Positions 26,501 through 39,230 of a stretch of 64,000 bases of DNA are shown here, piece after piece; position 1 is the first letter of the stretch, and each line of letters opens with the position of its first letter. This stretch comes from Symsagittifera roscoffensis. Taxonomy: Eukaryota > Xenacoelomorpha > Acoela > Convolutidae. The position numbers and the translations under genes were made by a program. The stretch is from positions 26,894,303 to 26,958,302 of the forward strand of contig NC_087069.1 in assembly GCF_963678635.1 (NCBI RefSeq). Reading direction: 5' to 3'. The notes under the pieces were generated by a model. It ran no database searches, was not told the DNA's origin, and worked only from the letters and a program-made list of their open reading frames with translations.

Positions 26501-29500
26501 AAAAGTGCTAGTTTGACATGGAAGTTTTGGTTCCCCCGTCCATACTACTACTTCGCAAACGATGGTAATTTTAACATCAATATCTATTTATACTACACCA
26601 GGTAACAACCTATTAAAATACAAGCAGCGCTCAAAAATTGTTAGTTTGACATGGAAGTTTTGGTTCCCCTGTCCTTACTACTGTTTTGCAAACAATGGCC
26701 ATTTTAACATCAATATCTATTTGTACTACACCAGGTAACGCCCTATTAAAATACAAGCAGCGCTCAAAAAATGTTAGTTTGACATGGAATTTTTGGTTCC
26801 CCCGTCCTTACTACTGTTTTGCAAACGATGGTCAATTTAACATCAATATCTATTTATACTACACCAGGTAACAACCTATTAAAATACAAGCAGCGCTCAA
26901 AAAATGTTAGTTCGACATGGAAGTTTTCGTTCCCCCGTCCTTACTTATGTTTTGCAAACGATGGTCAATTTAACACAAATATCGATTTATACTACACCAG
27001 GTAACAACCTATTAAAATACAAGCAGCGCTCAAAAAGTGCTAGTTTGACATGGAAGTTTTGGTTCCCCCGTCCATACTACTGTTTTGCAAACGATGGTGG
27101 TTTTAACATCAATATCTATTTATACTACACCAGGTAACAACCTATTAAAATACAAGCAGCGCTCAAAAAATGTTAGTTTGACATGGATGCTTTGGTTCCC
27201 CTGTCCTTACTACTGTTTTGCAAACAATGGTCATTTTAACATCAATATCTATTTGTACTACACCACGTAACAACCTATTAAAACACAAGCAGCGCTCAAA
27301 AAGTGCTAGTTTGACATGGAAGTTTTGGTTCCCCCGTCCATACTACTGTTTTGCAAACGATGGTGTTTTTAACATCAATATCTATTTATACTACACCAGG
27401 TAACAACCTATTAAAATACAAGCAGCGCTCAAAAAATGTTAGTTTGACATGGATGCTTTGGTTCCCCCGTCCTTACTACTGTTTTGCAAACAATGGTCAT
27501 TTTAACATCAATATCTATTTGTACTACACCACGTAACAACCTATTAAAACACAAGCAGCGCTCAAAAAATGTTAGTTTGACATGGAAGTTTTGGTTCCCC
27601 CGTCCTTACTACTGTTTTGCAAACGATGGTCATTTTAACATCAATATCTACTGTACTACACCAGGTAACAACCTATTAAAATACAAGCAGCGCTCAAAAA
27701 ATGTTAGTTTGACATGGATGCTTGGTTCCCCCGTCCTTACTACTGTTTTGCAAACGATGGTCATTTTAACATCAATATCTATTTGTACTACACCAGATAA
27801 AAACCTATTAAAATACAAGCAGCGCTTAAAAAGTGCTAGTTTGACATGGAAGTTTTGGTTCCCCCGTCCATACTACTGTTTTGCAAACGATGGTAATTTT
27901 AACATCAATATCTATTTATACTACACCAGGTAACAACCTAATAAAATACAAGCAGCGCTCAAAAATGTTAGTTTGAAATGGAAGTTTTGGTTGCCTTGTC
28001 CTTACTACTGTTTTGCAAACAATGCTCATTTTAACATCAATATCTATTTGTACTACACCAGGTAACGCCCTATTAAAATACAAGCAGCGCTCAAAAAATT
28101 TTAGTTTGACATGGAAGTTTTGGTTCCCCCGTCCTTACTACTGTTTTGCAAACGATGGTCAATTTAACATCAATATCTATTTATACTACACCAGGTAACA
28201 ACCTATTAAAATACAAGCAGCGCTCAAAAAATGTTAGTTTGACATGGAAGTTTTGGTTCCCCCGTCCTTACTTATGTTTTGCAAACGATGGTCAATTTAA
28301 CACAAATATCGATTTATACTACACCAGGTAACAACCTATTAAAATACAAGCAGCGCTCAAAAAATGTTAGTTTGACATGGAAGTTTTGGTTCCCCCGTCC
28401 TTACTTATGTTTTGCAAACGATGGTCAATTTAACATCAATATCGATTCATACTACACCAGGTAACAACCTATTAAAATACAAGCAGCGCTCAAAAAATGT
28501 TAGTTTGACATGGAAGTTTTGGTTCCCCCGTCCTTACTTATGTTTTGCAAACGATGGTCATTTTAACATCAATATCTATTTGTACTACACCAGATAACAA
28601 CCTATTAAAATACAAGCAGCGCTTAAAAAGTGCTAGTTTGACATGGAAGTTTTGGTTCCCCCGTCCATACTACTGTTTTGCAAACGATGGTAATTTTAAC
28701 ATCAATATCTATTTATACTACACCAGGTAACAACCTAATAAAATACAAGCAGCGCTCAAAAATGTTAGTTTGACATGGAAGTTTTGGTTGCCTTGTCCTT
28801 ACTACTGTTTTGCAAACAATGGTCATTTTAACATCAATATCTATTTGTACTACACCAGGTAACGCCCTATTAAAATACAAGCAGCGCTCAAAAAATTTTA
28901 GTTTGACATGGAAGTTTTGGTTCCCCCGTCCTTACTACTGTTTTGCAAACGATGGTCAATTTAACATCAATATCTATTTATACTACACCAGGTAACAACC
29001 TATTAAAATACAAGCAGCGCTCAAAAAATGTTAGTTTGACATGGAAGTTTTGGTTCCCCCGTCCTTACTTATGTTTTGCAAACGATGGTCAATTTAACAC
29101 AAATATCGATTTATACTACACCAGGTAACAACCTATTAAAATACAAGCAGCGCTCAAAAAGTGATAGTTTGACATGGAAGTTTTGGTTCCCCCGTCCATA
29201 CTACTGTTTTGCAAACGATGGTAATTTTAACATCAATATCTATTTATACTACACCACGTAACAACCTATTAAAGTACAAGCAGCGCTCAAAAAAAGTTAG
29301 TTTGACATGGAAGTTTTGGTTCCCCCGTCCTTACTACTGTTTTGCAAACGATGGTCAATTTAACACCAATATCGATTTATACAACACCAGGTAACCACCT
29401 ATTAAAATACAAGCAGCGCCCAAAAAATGTTAGTTTGACATGGAAGTTTTGTTTCCCCCCTCCTTACTACTGATTTGCAAACGATGGTCAATTTAACACC

Positions 29501-32452
29501 AATATCGATTTATACTGCACCAGGTAACAACCTATTAAAATACAAGCAGCGCTCAAAAAATGTTAGTTTGACATGGAAGTTTTGGTTCCCCCGTCCTTAC
29601 TTATGTTTTGCAAACGATGGTCAATTTAACACAAATATCGATTTATACTACACCAGGTAACAACCTATTAAAATACAAGCAGCGCTCAAAAAGTGATAGT
29701 TTGACATGGAAGTTTTGGTTCCCCCGTCCATACTACTGTTTTGCAAACGATGGTAATTTTAACATCAATATCTATTTATACTACACCACGTAACAACCTA
29801 TTAAAGTACAAGCAGCGCTCAAAAAAAGTTAGTTTGACATGGAAGTTTTGGTTCCCCCGTCCTTACTACTGTTTTGCAAACGATGGTCAATTTAACACCA
29901 ATATCGATTTATACAACACCAGGTAACCACCTATTAAAATACAAGCAGCGCCCAAAAAATGTTAGTTTGACATGGAAGTTTTGGTTCCCCCCTCCTTACT
30001 ACTGATTTGCAAACGATGGTCAATTTAACACCAATATCGATTTATACTGCACCAGGTAACAACCTATTAAAATACAAGCAGCGCTCAAAAAATGTTAGTT
30101 TGACATGGAAGTTTTGGTTCCCCCGTCCTTACTTATGTTTTGCAAACGATGGTCAATTTAACACAAATATCGATTTATACTACACCAGGTAACAATCTAT
30201 TAAAACACAAGCAGCGCTCAAAAAGTGCTAGTTTGACATGGAAGTTTTGGTTCCCCCGTCCATACTACTGCTCCGCAAACGATGGTAATTTTAACATCAA
30301 TATCTATTTATACTACACCAGGTAACAACCTATTAAAATACAAGCAGCGCTCAAAAAATGTTAGTTTGACATGGAAGTTTTGGTTCCCCTGTCCTTACTA
30401 CTGTTTTGCAAACAATGGCCATTTTAACATCAATATCTATTTGTACTACACCAGGTAACGCCCTATTAAAATACAAGCAGCGCTCAAAAAATGTTAGTTT
30501 GACATGGAATTTTTGGTTCCCCCGTCCTTACTACTGTTTTGCAAACGATGGTCATTTTAACATCAATATCTATTTGTACTACACCAGGTAACGCCCTATT
30601 AAAATACAAGCAGCGCTCAAAAAATGTTAGTTTGACATGGAATTTTTGGTTCCCCCGTCCTTACTACTGTTTTGCAAACGATGGTCAATTTAACATCAAT
30701 ATCTATTTATACTACACCAGGTAACAACCTATTAAAATACAAGCAGCGCTCAAAAAGTGCTAGTTTGACATGGAAGTTTTGGTTCCCCCGTCCATACTAC
30801 TGTTTTGCAAACGATGGTGTTTTTAACATCAATATCTATTTATACTACACCAGGTAACAACCTATTAAAATACAAGCAGCGCTCAAAAAATGTTAGTTTG
30901 ACATGGAAGTTTTCGTTCCCCCGTCCTTACTTATGTTTTGCAAACGATGGTCAATTTAACACAAATATCGATTTATACTACACCAGGTAACAACCTATTA
31001 AAATACAAGCAGCGCTCAAAAAGTGCTAGTTTGACATGGAAGTTTTGGTTCCCCCGTCCATACTACTGTTTTGCAAACGATGGTGTTTTTAACATCAATA
31101 TCTATTTATACTACACCAGGTAACAACCTATTAAAATACAAGCAGCGCTCAAAAAATGTTAGTTTGACATGGAAGTTTTGGTTCCCACGTCCTTACTTAT
31201 GTTTTGCAAACGATGGTCAATTTAACACCAATATCGATTCATACTACACCAGGTAACAACCTATTAAAATACAAGCAGCGCTCAAAAAATGTTAGTTTGA
31301 CATGGAAGTTTTGGTTCCCCCGTCCTTACTTATGTTTTGCAAACGATGGTCATTTTAACATCAATATCTATTTGTACTACACCAGATAACAACCTATTAA
31401 AATACAAGCAGCGCTTAAAAAGTGCTAATTTGACATGGAAGTTTTGGTTCCCCCGTCCATACTACTGTTTTGCAAACGATGGTAATTTTAACATCAATAT
31501 CTATTTATACTACACCAGGTAACAACCTAATAAAATACAAGCAGCGCTCAAAAAATTTTAGTTTGACATGGAAGTTTTGGTTCCCCCGTCCTTACTACTG
31601 TTTTGCAAACGATGGTCAATTTAACATCAATATCTATTTATACTACACCAGGTAACAACCTATTAAAATACAAGCAGCGCTCAAAAAATGTTAGTTTGAC
31701 ATGGAAGTTTTGGTTGCCTTGTCCTTACTACTGTTTTGCAAACAATGGTCATTTTAACATCAATATCTATTTGTACTACACCAGGTAACGCCCTATTAAA
31801 ATACAAGCAGCGCTCAAAAAATTTTAGTTTGACATGGAAGTTTTGGTTCCCCCGTCCTTACTACTGTTTTGCAAACGATGGTCAATTTAACATCAATATC
31901 TATTTATACTACACCAGGTAACAACCTATTAAAATACAAGCAGCGCTCAAAAAATGTTAGTTTGACATGGAAGTTTTGGTTCCCCCGTCCTTACTTATGT
32001 TTTGCAAACGATGGTCAATTTAACACAAATATCGATTTATACTACACCAGGTAACAACCTATTAAAATACAAGCAGCGCTCAAAAAGTGCTAGTTTGACA
32101 TGGAAGTTTTGGTTCCCCCGTCGATACTACTGTTTTGCAAACGATGGTAACTTTAACATCAATATCTATTTATACTACACCAGGTAACAACCTATTAAAA
32201 TACAAGCAGCGCTCAAAAAATGTTAGTTTGACATGGAAGTTTTGGTTCCCCCGTCCTTACTTATGTTTTGCAAACGATGGTCAATTTATCACCAAAATCG
32301 ATTCATACTACACCAGGTAACAACCTATTAAAATACAAGCAGCGCTCAAAAAATGTTAGTTTGACATGGAAGTTTTGGTTCCCCCGTCCTTACTTATGTT
32401 TTGCAAACGATGGTCATTTTAACATCAATATCTATTTGTACTACACCAGATA

Positions 32453-34180
32453 ACAACCTATTAAAATACAAGCAGCGCTCAAAAAATGTTAGTTTGGCAT
32501 GGAAGTTTTGGTTCCCCGTCCTTACTTATGTTTTGCAAACAATGGTCATTTTAACATCAATATCTATTTGTACTACACCAGGTAAACCCCTTTTAAAATA
32601 CAAGCAGTGCTCAAAAAATGTTAGTTTGACATGGAAGTTTTGGTTCCCCCGTCGATACTACTGTTTTGCAAACGATGGTAACTTTAACATCAATATCTAT
32701 TTATACTACACCAGGTAACAACCTATTAAAATACAAGCAGCGCTCAAAAAGTGCTAGTTTGACATGGAAGTTTTAGTTCCCCCGCCGATACTACTGTTTT
32801 GCAAACGATGGTAACTTTAACATCAATATCTATTTATACTACACCAGGTAACAACCTATTAAAATACAAGCAGCGCTCAAAAAATGTTAGTTTGACATGG
32901 AAGTTTTGGTTCCCCCGTCCTTACTTATGTTTTGCAAACGATGGTCATTTTAACATCAATATCTATTTGTACTACACCAGATAACAACCTATTAAAATAC
33001 AAGCAGCGCTCAAAAAATGTTAGTTTGGCATGGAAGTTTTGGTTCCCCGTCCTTACTTATGTTTTGCAAACAATGGTCATTTTAACATCAATATCTATTT
33101 GTACTACACCAGGTAAACCCCTTTTAAAATACAAGCAGTGCTCAAAAAATGTTAGTTTGACATGGAAGTTTTGGTTCCCCCGTCGATACTACTGTTTTGC
33201 AAACGATGGTAACTTTAACATCAATATCTATTTATACTACACCAGGTAACAACCTATTAAAATACAAGCAGCGCTCAAAAAGTGCTAGTTTGACATGGAA
33301 GTTTTAGTTCCCCCGCCGATACTACTGTTTTGCAAACGATGGTAACTTTAACATCAATATCTATTTATACTACACCAGGTAACAACCTATTAAAATACAA
33401 GCAGCGCTCAAAAAATGTTAGTTTGACATGGAAGTTTTGGTTCCCCCGTCCTTACTTATGTTTTGCAAACGATGGTCATTTTAACATCAATATCTATTTG
33501 TACTACACCAGATAACAACCTATTAAAATACAAGCAGCGCTCAAAAAATGTTAGTTTGGCATGGAAGTTTTGGTTCCCCGTCCTTACTTATGTTTTGCAA
33601 ACAATGGTCATTTTAACATCAATATCTATTTGTACTACACCAGGTAAACCCCTTTTAAAATACAAGCAGTGCTCAAAAAATGTTAGTTTGACATGGAAGT
33701 TTTGGTTCCCCCGTCGATACTACTGTTTTGCAAACGATGGTAACTTTAACATCAATATCTATTTGTACTACACCAGATAACAACCTATTAAAATACAAGC
33801 AGCGCTCAAAAAATGTTAGTTTGACATGGAAGTTTTGGTTCCCCCGTCCTTACTTATGTTTTGCAAACGATGGTCAATTTATCACCAAAATCGATTCATA
33901 CTACACCAGGTAACAACCTATTAAAATACAAGCAGCGCTCAAAAAATGTTAGTTTGACATGGAAGTTTTGGTTCCCCCGTCCTTACTACTGTTTTGGAAA
34001 CGATGGACATTTTAACATCAATATCTATTTGTACTACACCAAGTAACAACCTATTAAAATACAAGCAGCGCTCAAAAAATGTTAGTTTGGCATGGAAGTT
34101 TTGGTTCCCCGTCCTTACTTATGTTTTGCAAACAATGGTCATTTTAACATCAATATCTATTTGTACTACACCAGGTAAAC
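32453..34180. repeat. 531-bp tetrameric higher-order repeat in the intron array
   Basis: A unit with the private donor variant GGTAAACCCCTTTTAAAA and the variant AAGCAGTGCTC recurs at about 32,581, 33,112, 33,643 and 34,174, exactly 531 bp apart (four units, one of them a base short because CCCCC is reduced to CCCC). Neighbouring units repeat their own variants in step, for example GTTTGGCATGG and CCGTCGATAC. Duplication by blocks of four units therefore generated this stretch. Confidence 0.9.
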
Positions 34181-36429
34181 CCCTTTTAAAATACAAGCAG
34201 TGCTCAAAAAATGTTAGTTTGACATGGAAGTTTTGGTTCCCCCGTCCTTACTTATGTTTTGCAAACGATGGTCAATTTAACACCAATATCGATTTATACT
34301 ACACCAGGTAACAACCTATTAAAAATACAAGCAGCGCTCAAAAAGTGCTAGTTTGATTTGGAAGTTTTGGTTCCCCCGTCCATACTACTGTTTTGCAAAC
34401 GATGGTCATTTTAACATCAAAATCTAATTGTACTACACCAGGTAACAAGTTATTAAAATACAAGCAGCGCTCAAAAAGTGCTAGTTTGACATAGAATTTT
34501 TGGTTTCCCGTCCTTAATTATGTTTTGCAAACGATGGTCATTTTTAATCAATATCTATTTGTACTACATCAGGTAACAAGCTTTTAAAATACAAGCAGCG
34601 CTCAAAAAATTAGTTTGACATCAAAATTTTGGTTCACCCGTCCTTACTACTGTTTTGCAAACGATGGCCAATTTAACACCAATATCGATTTATACTACAC
34701 CAGGTAACAACCTATTAAAATACAAGCAGCGCTCAAAAAATGTTAGTTTGACATGGAAGTTTTGGTTCCCCCGTTCCTACTTATGTTTTGCAAACGATGG
34801 TCAATTTAACACCATTATCAATTTATACTACACCAGGTAACAACCTATTAAAATACAAGCAGCGCTCAAAAAGTGCTAGTTTGACCTGGAAGTTTTGGTT
34901 CCCCCGTCCTTACTACTGTTTTGCAAACGATGATCATTTTAACTTCAATATCTATTTGTACTACACCAGGTAACGCCCTATTAAAATACAAGCAGCGCTC
35001 AAAAAATGTTAGCTTGACATGGATGCTTTGGTTCCCCCGTTCTTACTACTGTTTTGCAAACTTTGATCATTTTAACTTCAATATCTATTTGTACTACACC
35101 AGTAACAGCCTATTAAAGTACAAGCAGCGCTCAAAAAATGTTAGTTTGACATGGAAGTTTTGGTTCCCCCGGTTTTACTTATGTTTTGCAAACGAGAGTC
35201 CTTTCAATATCAAGAAATTTTGTACTACACCAGCTAACAAGCTATTAAAATTTAAGCAGCGCTCAAAAAGTGCTAGTTTGACATGGAAGTTTTGGTCCCC
35301 CCCGTCCTTACTACTGTTTTGCAAACGATGGTCGATTTAACATCGAAATCTATTTGTACTACACCAGGTAACAAGCCATTAAAATACAAACAGCGCTCAA
35401 AAAGTGCTAGTTTGACATGAATGTTTTGGTTCCCCCGTCCATACTACTGTTTTGCAAATGATGGTCAATTTAACATCAATATCTAATTGCACTACACCAG
35501 GTAACAAGCTATTTAAAAAAAGAAGCGCTCAAAAAGAGTTAGTTTGACATGGAAGTTTTGGTTCCCCCGTCCTTACTACTTTTTTGCAAACGATGGTCAA
35601 TTTAAGATCAATATCTATTTACACTACACCAGGTAGCAAGCTATTAAAATACAAGCAGCGCTCAAAAAGTGTTAGTTTGACATGGAAGTTTTGGTTCCCT
35701 CGTCCTTACTACTGTTTTGCAAACGATGGTCAATTTAACATCAATATCAATTTGTACTACACCAGGTAACAAGCTAATGAAAACGAGCAGCGCTCAGAAA
35801 GTGCTAGTTTGAAATGAACTTTTGTTTCATACAAACTTACTACTGTTTTGCAAACGATGGTCAATTTAACATCAATATCTGTTGGTGCTACACCAGATAA
35901 CAAGCTAATAAAATACAAGCACCGCTCAAAAAATGTTAGTTTGACATGGAAGTTTTGGTTCCCCCGCCCTTACTACTATTTTGCAAGCGATGGTCAATTT
36001 AACATCGATATCTTTTTTTACTACACCAGTTAACCAGCTCTTAAAATACAAGCAGCGCTCAAAAAGTGTTAGTTTGACATGAAAATTTTGGTTCCCTCGT
36101 CTTTACTACTGTTTTGCAAACGATGATCAAATTAACATCAATATCTATTTGTACTACACCAGGTAACAAGTTATTAAAATACAAGCAGCGCTCAAAAAGT
36201 GCTAGTTTGACATGGAACTTTTGGTTCCCCGTCCTTAATTATGTTTTGCAAACGATGGTCATTTTAACATCAATATATATTTGTACTACATCAGGTAACA
36301 AGCTATTAAAATACAAGCAGCGCTCAAAAAAAATTAGTTTGACATGGAAATTTTGGTTCACCCGTCTTTACTACTGTTTTGCAAACGATGTTCAATTTAA
36401 CATCAATATTTATTTGTACTACACCAGGT

Positions 36430-39230
36430 AACCAGCTCTTAAAATACAAGCAGCGCTCAAAAAGTGCTAGTTTGACATGAATACTTTGGTTCCCCCGTCC
36501 ATACTATTGTTTTGCAAACGATGGTCATTTTCACATCATTATCTAATTATACTACACCAGGTAACAAGCTATTAAAATACAAGCTGCGCTCAAAAAGTGC
36601 TAGTTTGACATGGAAGTTTTGGTTCCCCCGTCCTTACTGCTGTTTTGCACACAATGGTCAATTTAAAATCAATATCTAATTGTACTACACAAGGTAAAAA
36701 GCTATTAAAAAACAAGCAGCGCTAAAAAAAGTACAAGTTCGACTTGACGTTTTTCCCCGTTCTTACTACTGTTTTGCAAACGATGGTCTACTTAACAAAT
36801 CTATTTGTACTACACCAGGTAACAAGTTTTTAAAATACAAGCAGCGCTCAAAAAGTGTTAGTTTTACATGAAAATTTTGGTTCCCCCGTCTTTTCTACTG
36901 TTTTGCAACTGATGGTCAATCTAACATCGAAATCTATTTGTACTACACCAGGTAACAAGCTATTTAAAAAAGCAGCGCTCAAAAAAAATAGTTTGACATG
37001 GAAATTTTGGTTCACCCGTCTTTACTACTGTTTTGCAAACGATGTTCAATTTAACATCAATATTTATTTGTACTACACCAGGTAACCAGCTCTTAAAATA
37101 CAAGCAGCGCTCAAAAAGTGCTAGTTTGACATGAATACTTTGGTTCCCCCGTCCATACCATTGTTTTGCAAACGATGGTCAATTTCACATCAATATCTAA
37201 TTATACTACACCAGGTAACAAGCTATTAAAATACAAGCTGCGCTCAAAAAGTGCTAGTTTGACATGGAAGTTTTGGTTCCCACGTCCTTACTGCTGTTTT
37301 GCACACAATGGTCAATTTAAAATCAATATCTAATTGTAATACACAAGGTAAAAAGCTATTAAAAAACAAGCAGCGCTAAAAAAAAGAGCAAGTTCGACTT
37401 GACGTTTTTCCCCGTCCTTACTACTGTTTTGCAAACGATGGTCTACTTAACAAATCTATTTGTACTACACCAGGTAACAAGTTTTTAAAATACAAGCAGC
37501 GCTCAAAAAGTGTTAGTTTTACATGAAAGTTTTGGTTCCCCCGTGTTTTCTACTGTTTTGCAACTGATGGTCATTTTAACATCAATATATATTTGTACTA
37601 CATCAGGTAACAAGCTATTAAAATACAAGCAGCGCTCAAAAAAAATTAGTTTGACATGGAAACTTTGGTTCACCCGTCTTTACTACTCTCTTGCAAACGA
37701 TGTTAAATTTAACATCAATATCTATTTTTGCTACACCGGGTAACAAGCTATTTAAGTAAATTTAAAAAAGCGCTCAAAAACTGCTAGTTTGACATGGAAG
37801 TTTTGGTTCCCCCGTCCTTACTACTGTTTTGCAAACGATGGGCATTTTAACATCAATATCTATTTGTACTAACCCAGGTAGCAAGCTCTTAAAGAACAAG
37901 CAGCGCTCAAAAAGTGCTAGTTTGACATGGATATTTTGGTTCCCCCGTCCATACCATTGTTTTGCAAACGATGGTCAATTTCACATCAATATCTAATTAT
38001 ACTACACCAGGTAACAAGCTATTAAATTACAAGCTGCGCTCAAAAAGTGCTAGTTTGACATGGAAGTTTTGGTTCCCACGTCCTTACTGCTGTTTTGCAC
38101 ACAATGGTCAATTTAAAATCAATATCTAATTGTACTACACAAGGTAAAAAGCTATTAAAAAACAAGCAGCGCTAAAAAAAGTGCAAGTTCGACTTGACGT
38201 TTTTCCCTGTCCTTACTACTGTTTTGCAAACGATGGTCTACTTAACAAATCTATTTGTACTACACCAGGTAACAAGTTTTTAAAATACAAGCAGCGCTCA
38301 AAAAGTGTTAGTTTTACATGAAAGTTTTGGTTCCCCCGTCCTTTCTACTGTTTTGCAACTGATGGTCATTTTAACATCAATATATATTTGTACTACATCA
38401 GGTAACAAGCTATTAAAATACAAGCAGCGCTCAAAAAAAATTAGTTTGACATGGAAATTTTGGTTCACCCGTCTTTAGTACTGTTTTGCAAACGATGTTC
38501 AATTTAACATCAATATTTATTTGTACTACACCAGGTAACAAGTTTTTAAAATACAAGCAGCGCTCAAAAAGTGTTAGTTTGACATGAATACTTTGGTTCC
38601 CCCGTCCATACTATTGTTTTGCAAACGATGGTCAATTTCACATCAATATCTAATTATACTACACCAGGTAACAAGCTATTAAAATACAAGCTGCGCTCAA
38701 AAAGTGCTAGTTTGACATGGAAGTTTTGGTTACCCGTCCTTGCTGCTGTTTTGCACACAATGGTCAATTTAAAATCAATATCTAATTGTACTACACAAGG
38801 TAAAAAGCTATTAAAAAACAAGCAGCACTAAAAAAAAGTGCAAGTTCGACTTGACGTTTTTCCCCGTCCTTACTACTGTTTTGCAAACGATGGTCTACTT
38901 AACAAATCTATTTGTACTACACCAGGTAACAAGTTTTTAAAATACAAGCAGCGCTCAAAAAGTGTTAGTTTTACATGAAAGTTTTGGTTCCCCCGTGTTT
39001 TCTACTGTTTTGCAACTGATGGTCAATCTAACATCGAAATCTATTTGTACTACACCAGGTAACAAGCTATTAAAAAAAGCAGCGCTCAAAAAAAATAGTT
39101 TGACATGGAAATTTTTGTTCACCCGTCTTTACTACTCTCTTGCAAACGATGTTCAATTTAACATCAATATCTATTTGTGCTACACCGGGTAACAAGCTAT
39201 TTAAGTAAATTAAAAAAAGCGCTCAAAAAC
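36430..39230. repeat. five- and six-unit higher-order repeats in the intron array
   Basis: A short variant unit containing TTCGACTTGACGTTTTTCCC recurs with its GACG at about 36,746, 37,401, 38,196 and 38,853, spacings of 655, 795 and 657 bp. These equal five, six and five units. The unit before it (GCACACAATGGTCAATTTAA, then ACACAAGGTAAAAAGC) and the unit after it (TTTTACATGAAA) recur in the same order. This records block duplications different in size from the 531-bp ones. Confidence 0.8.
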
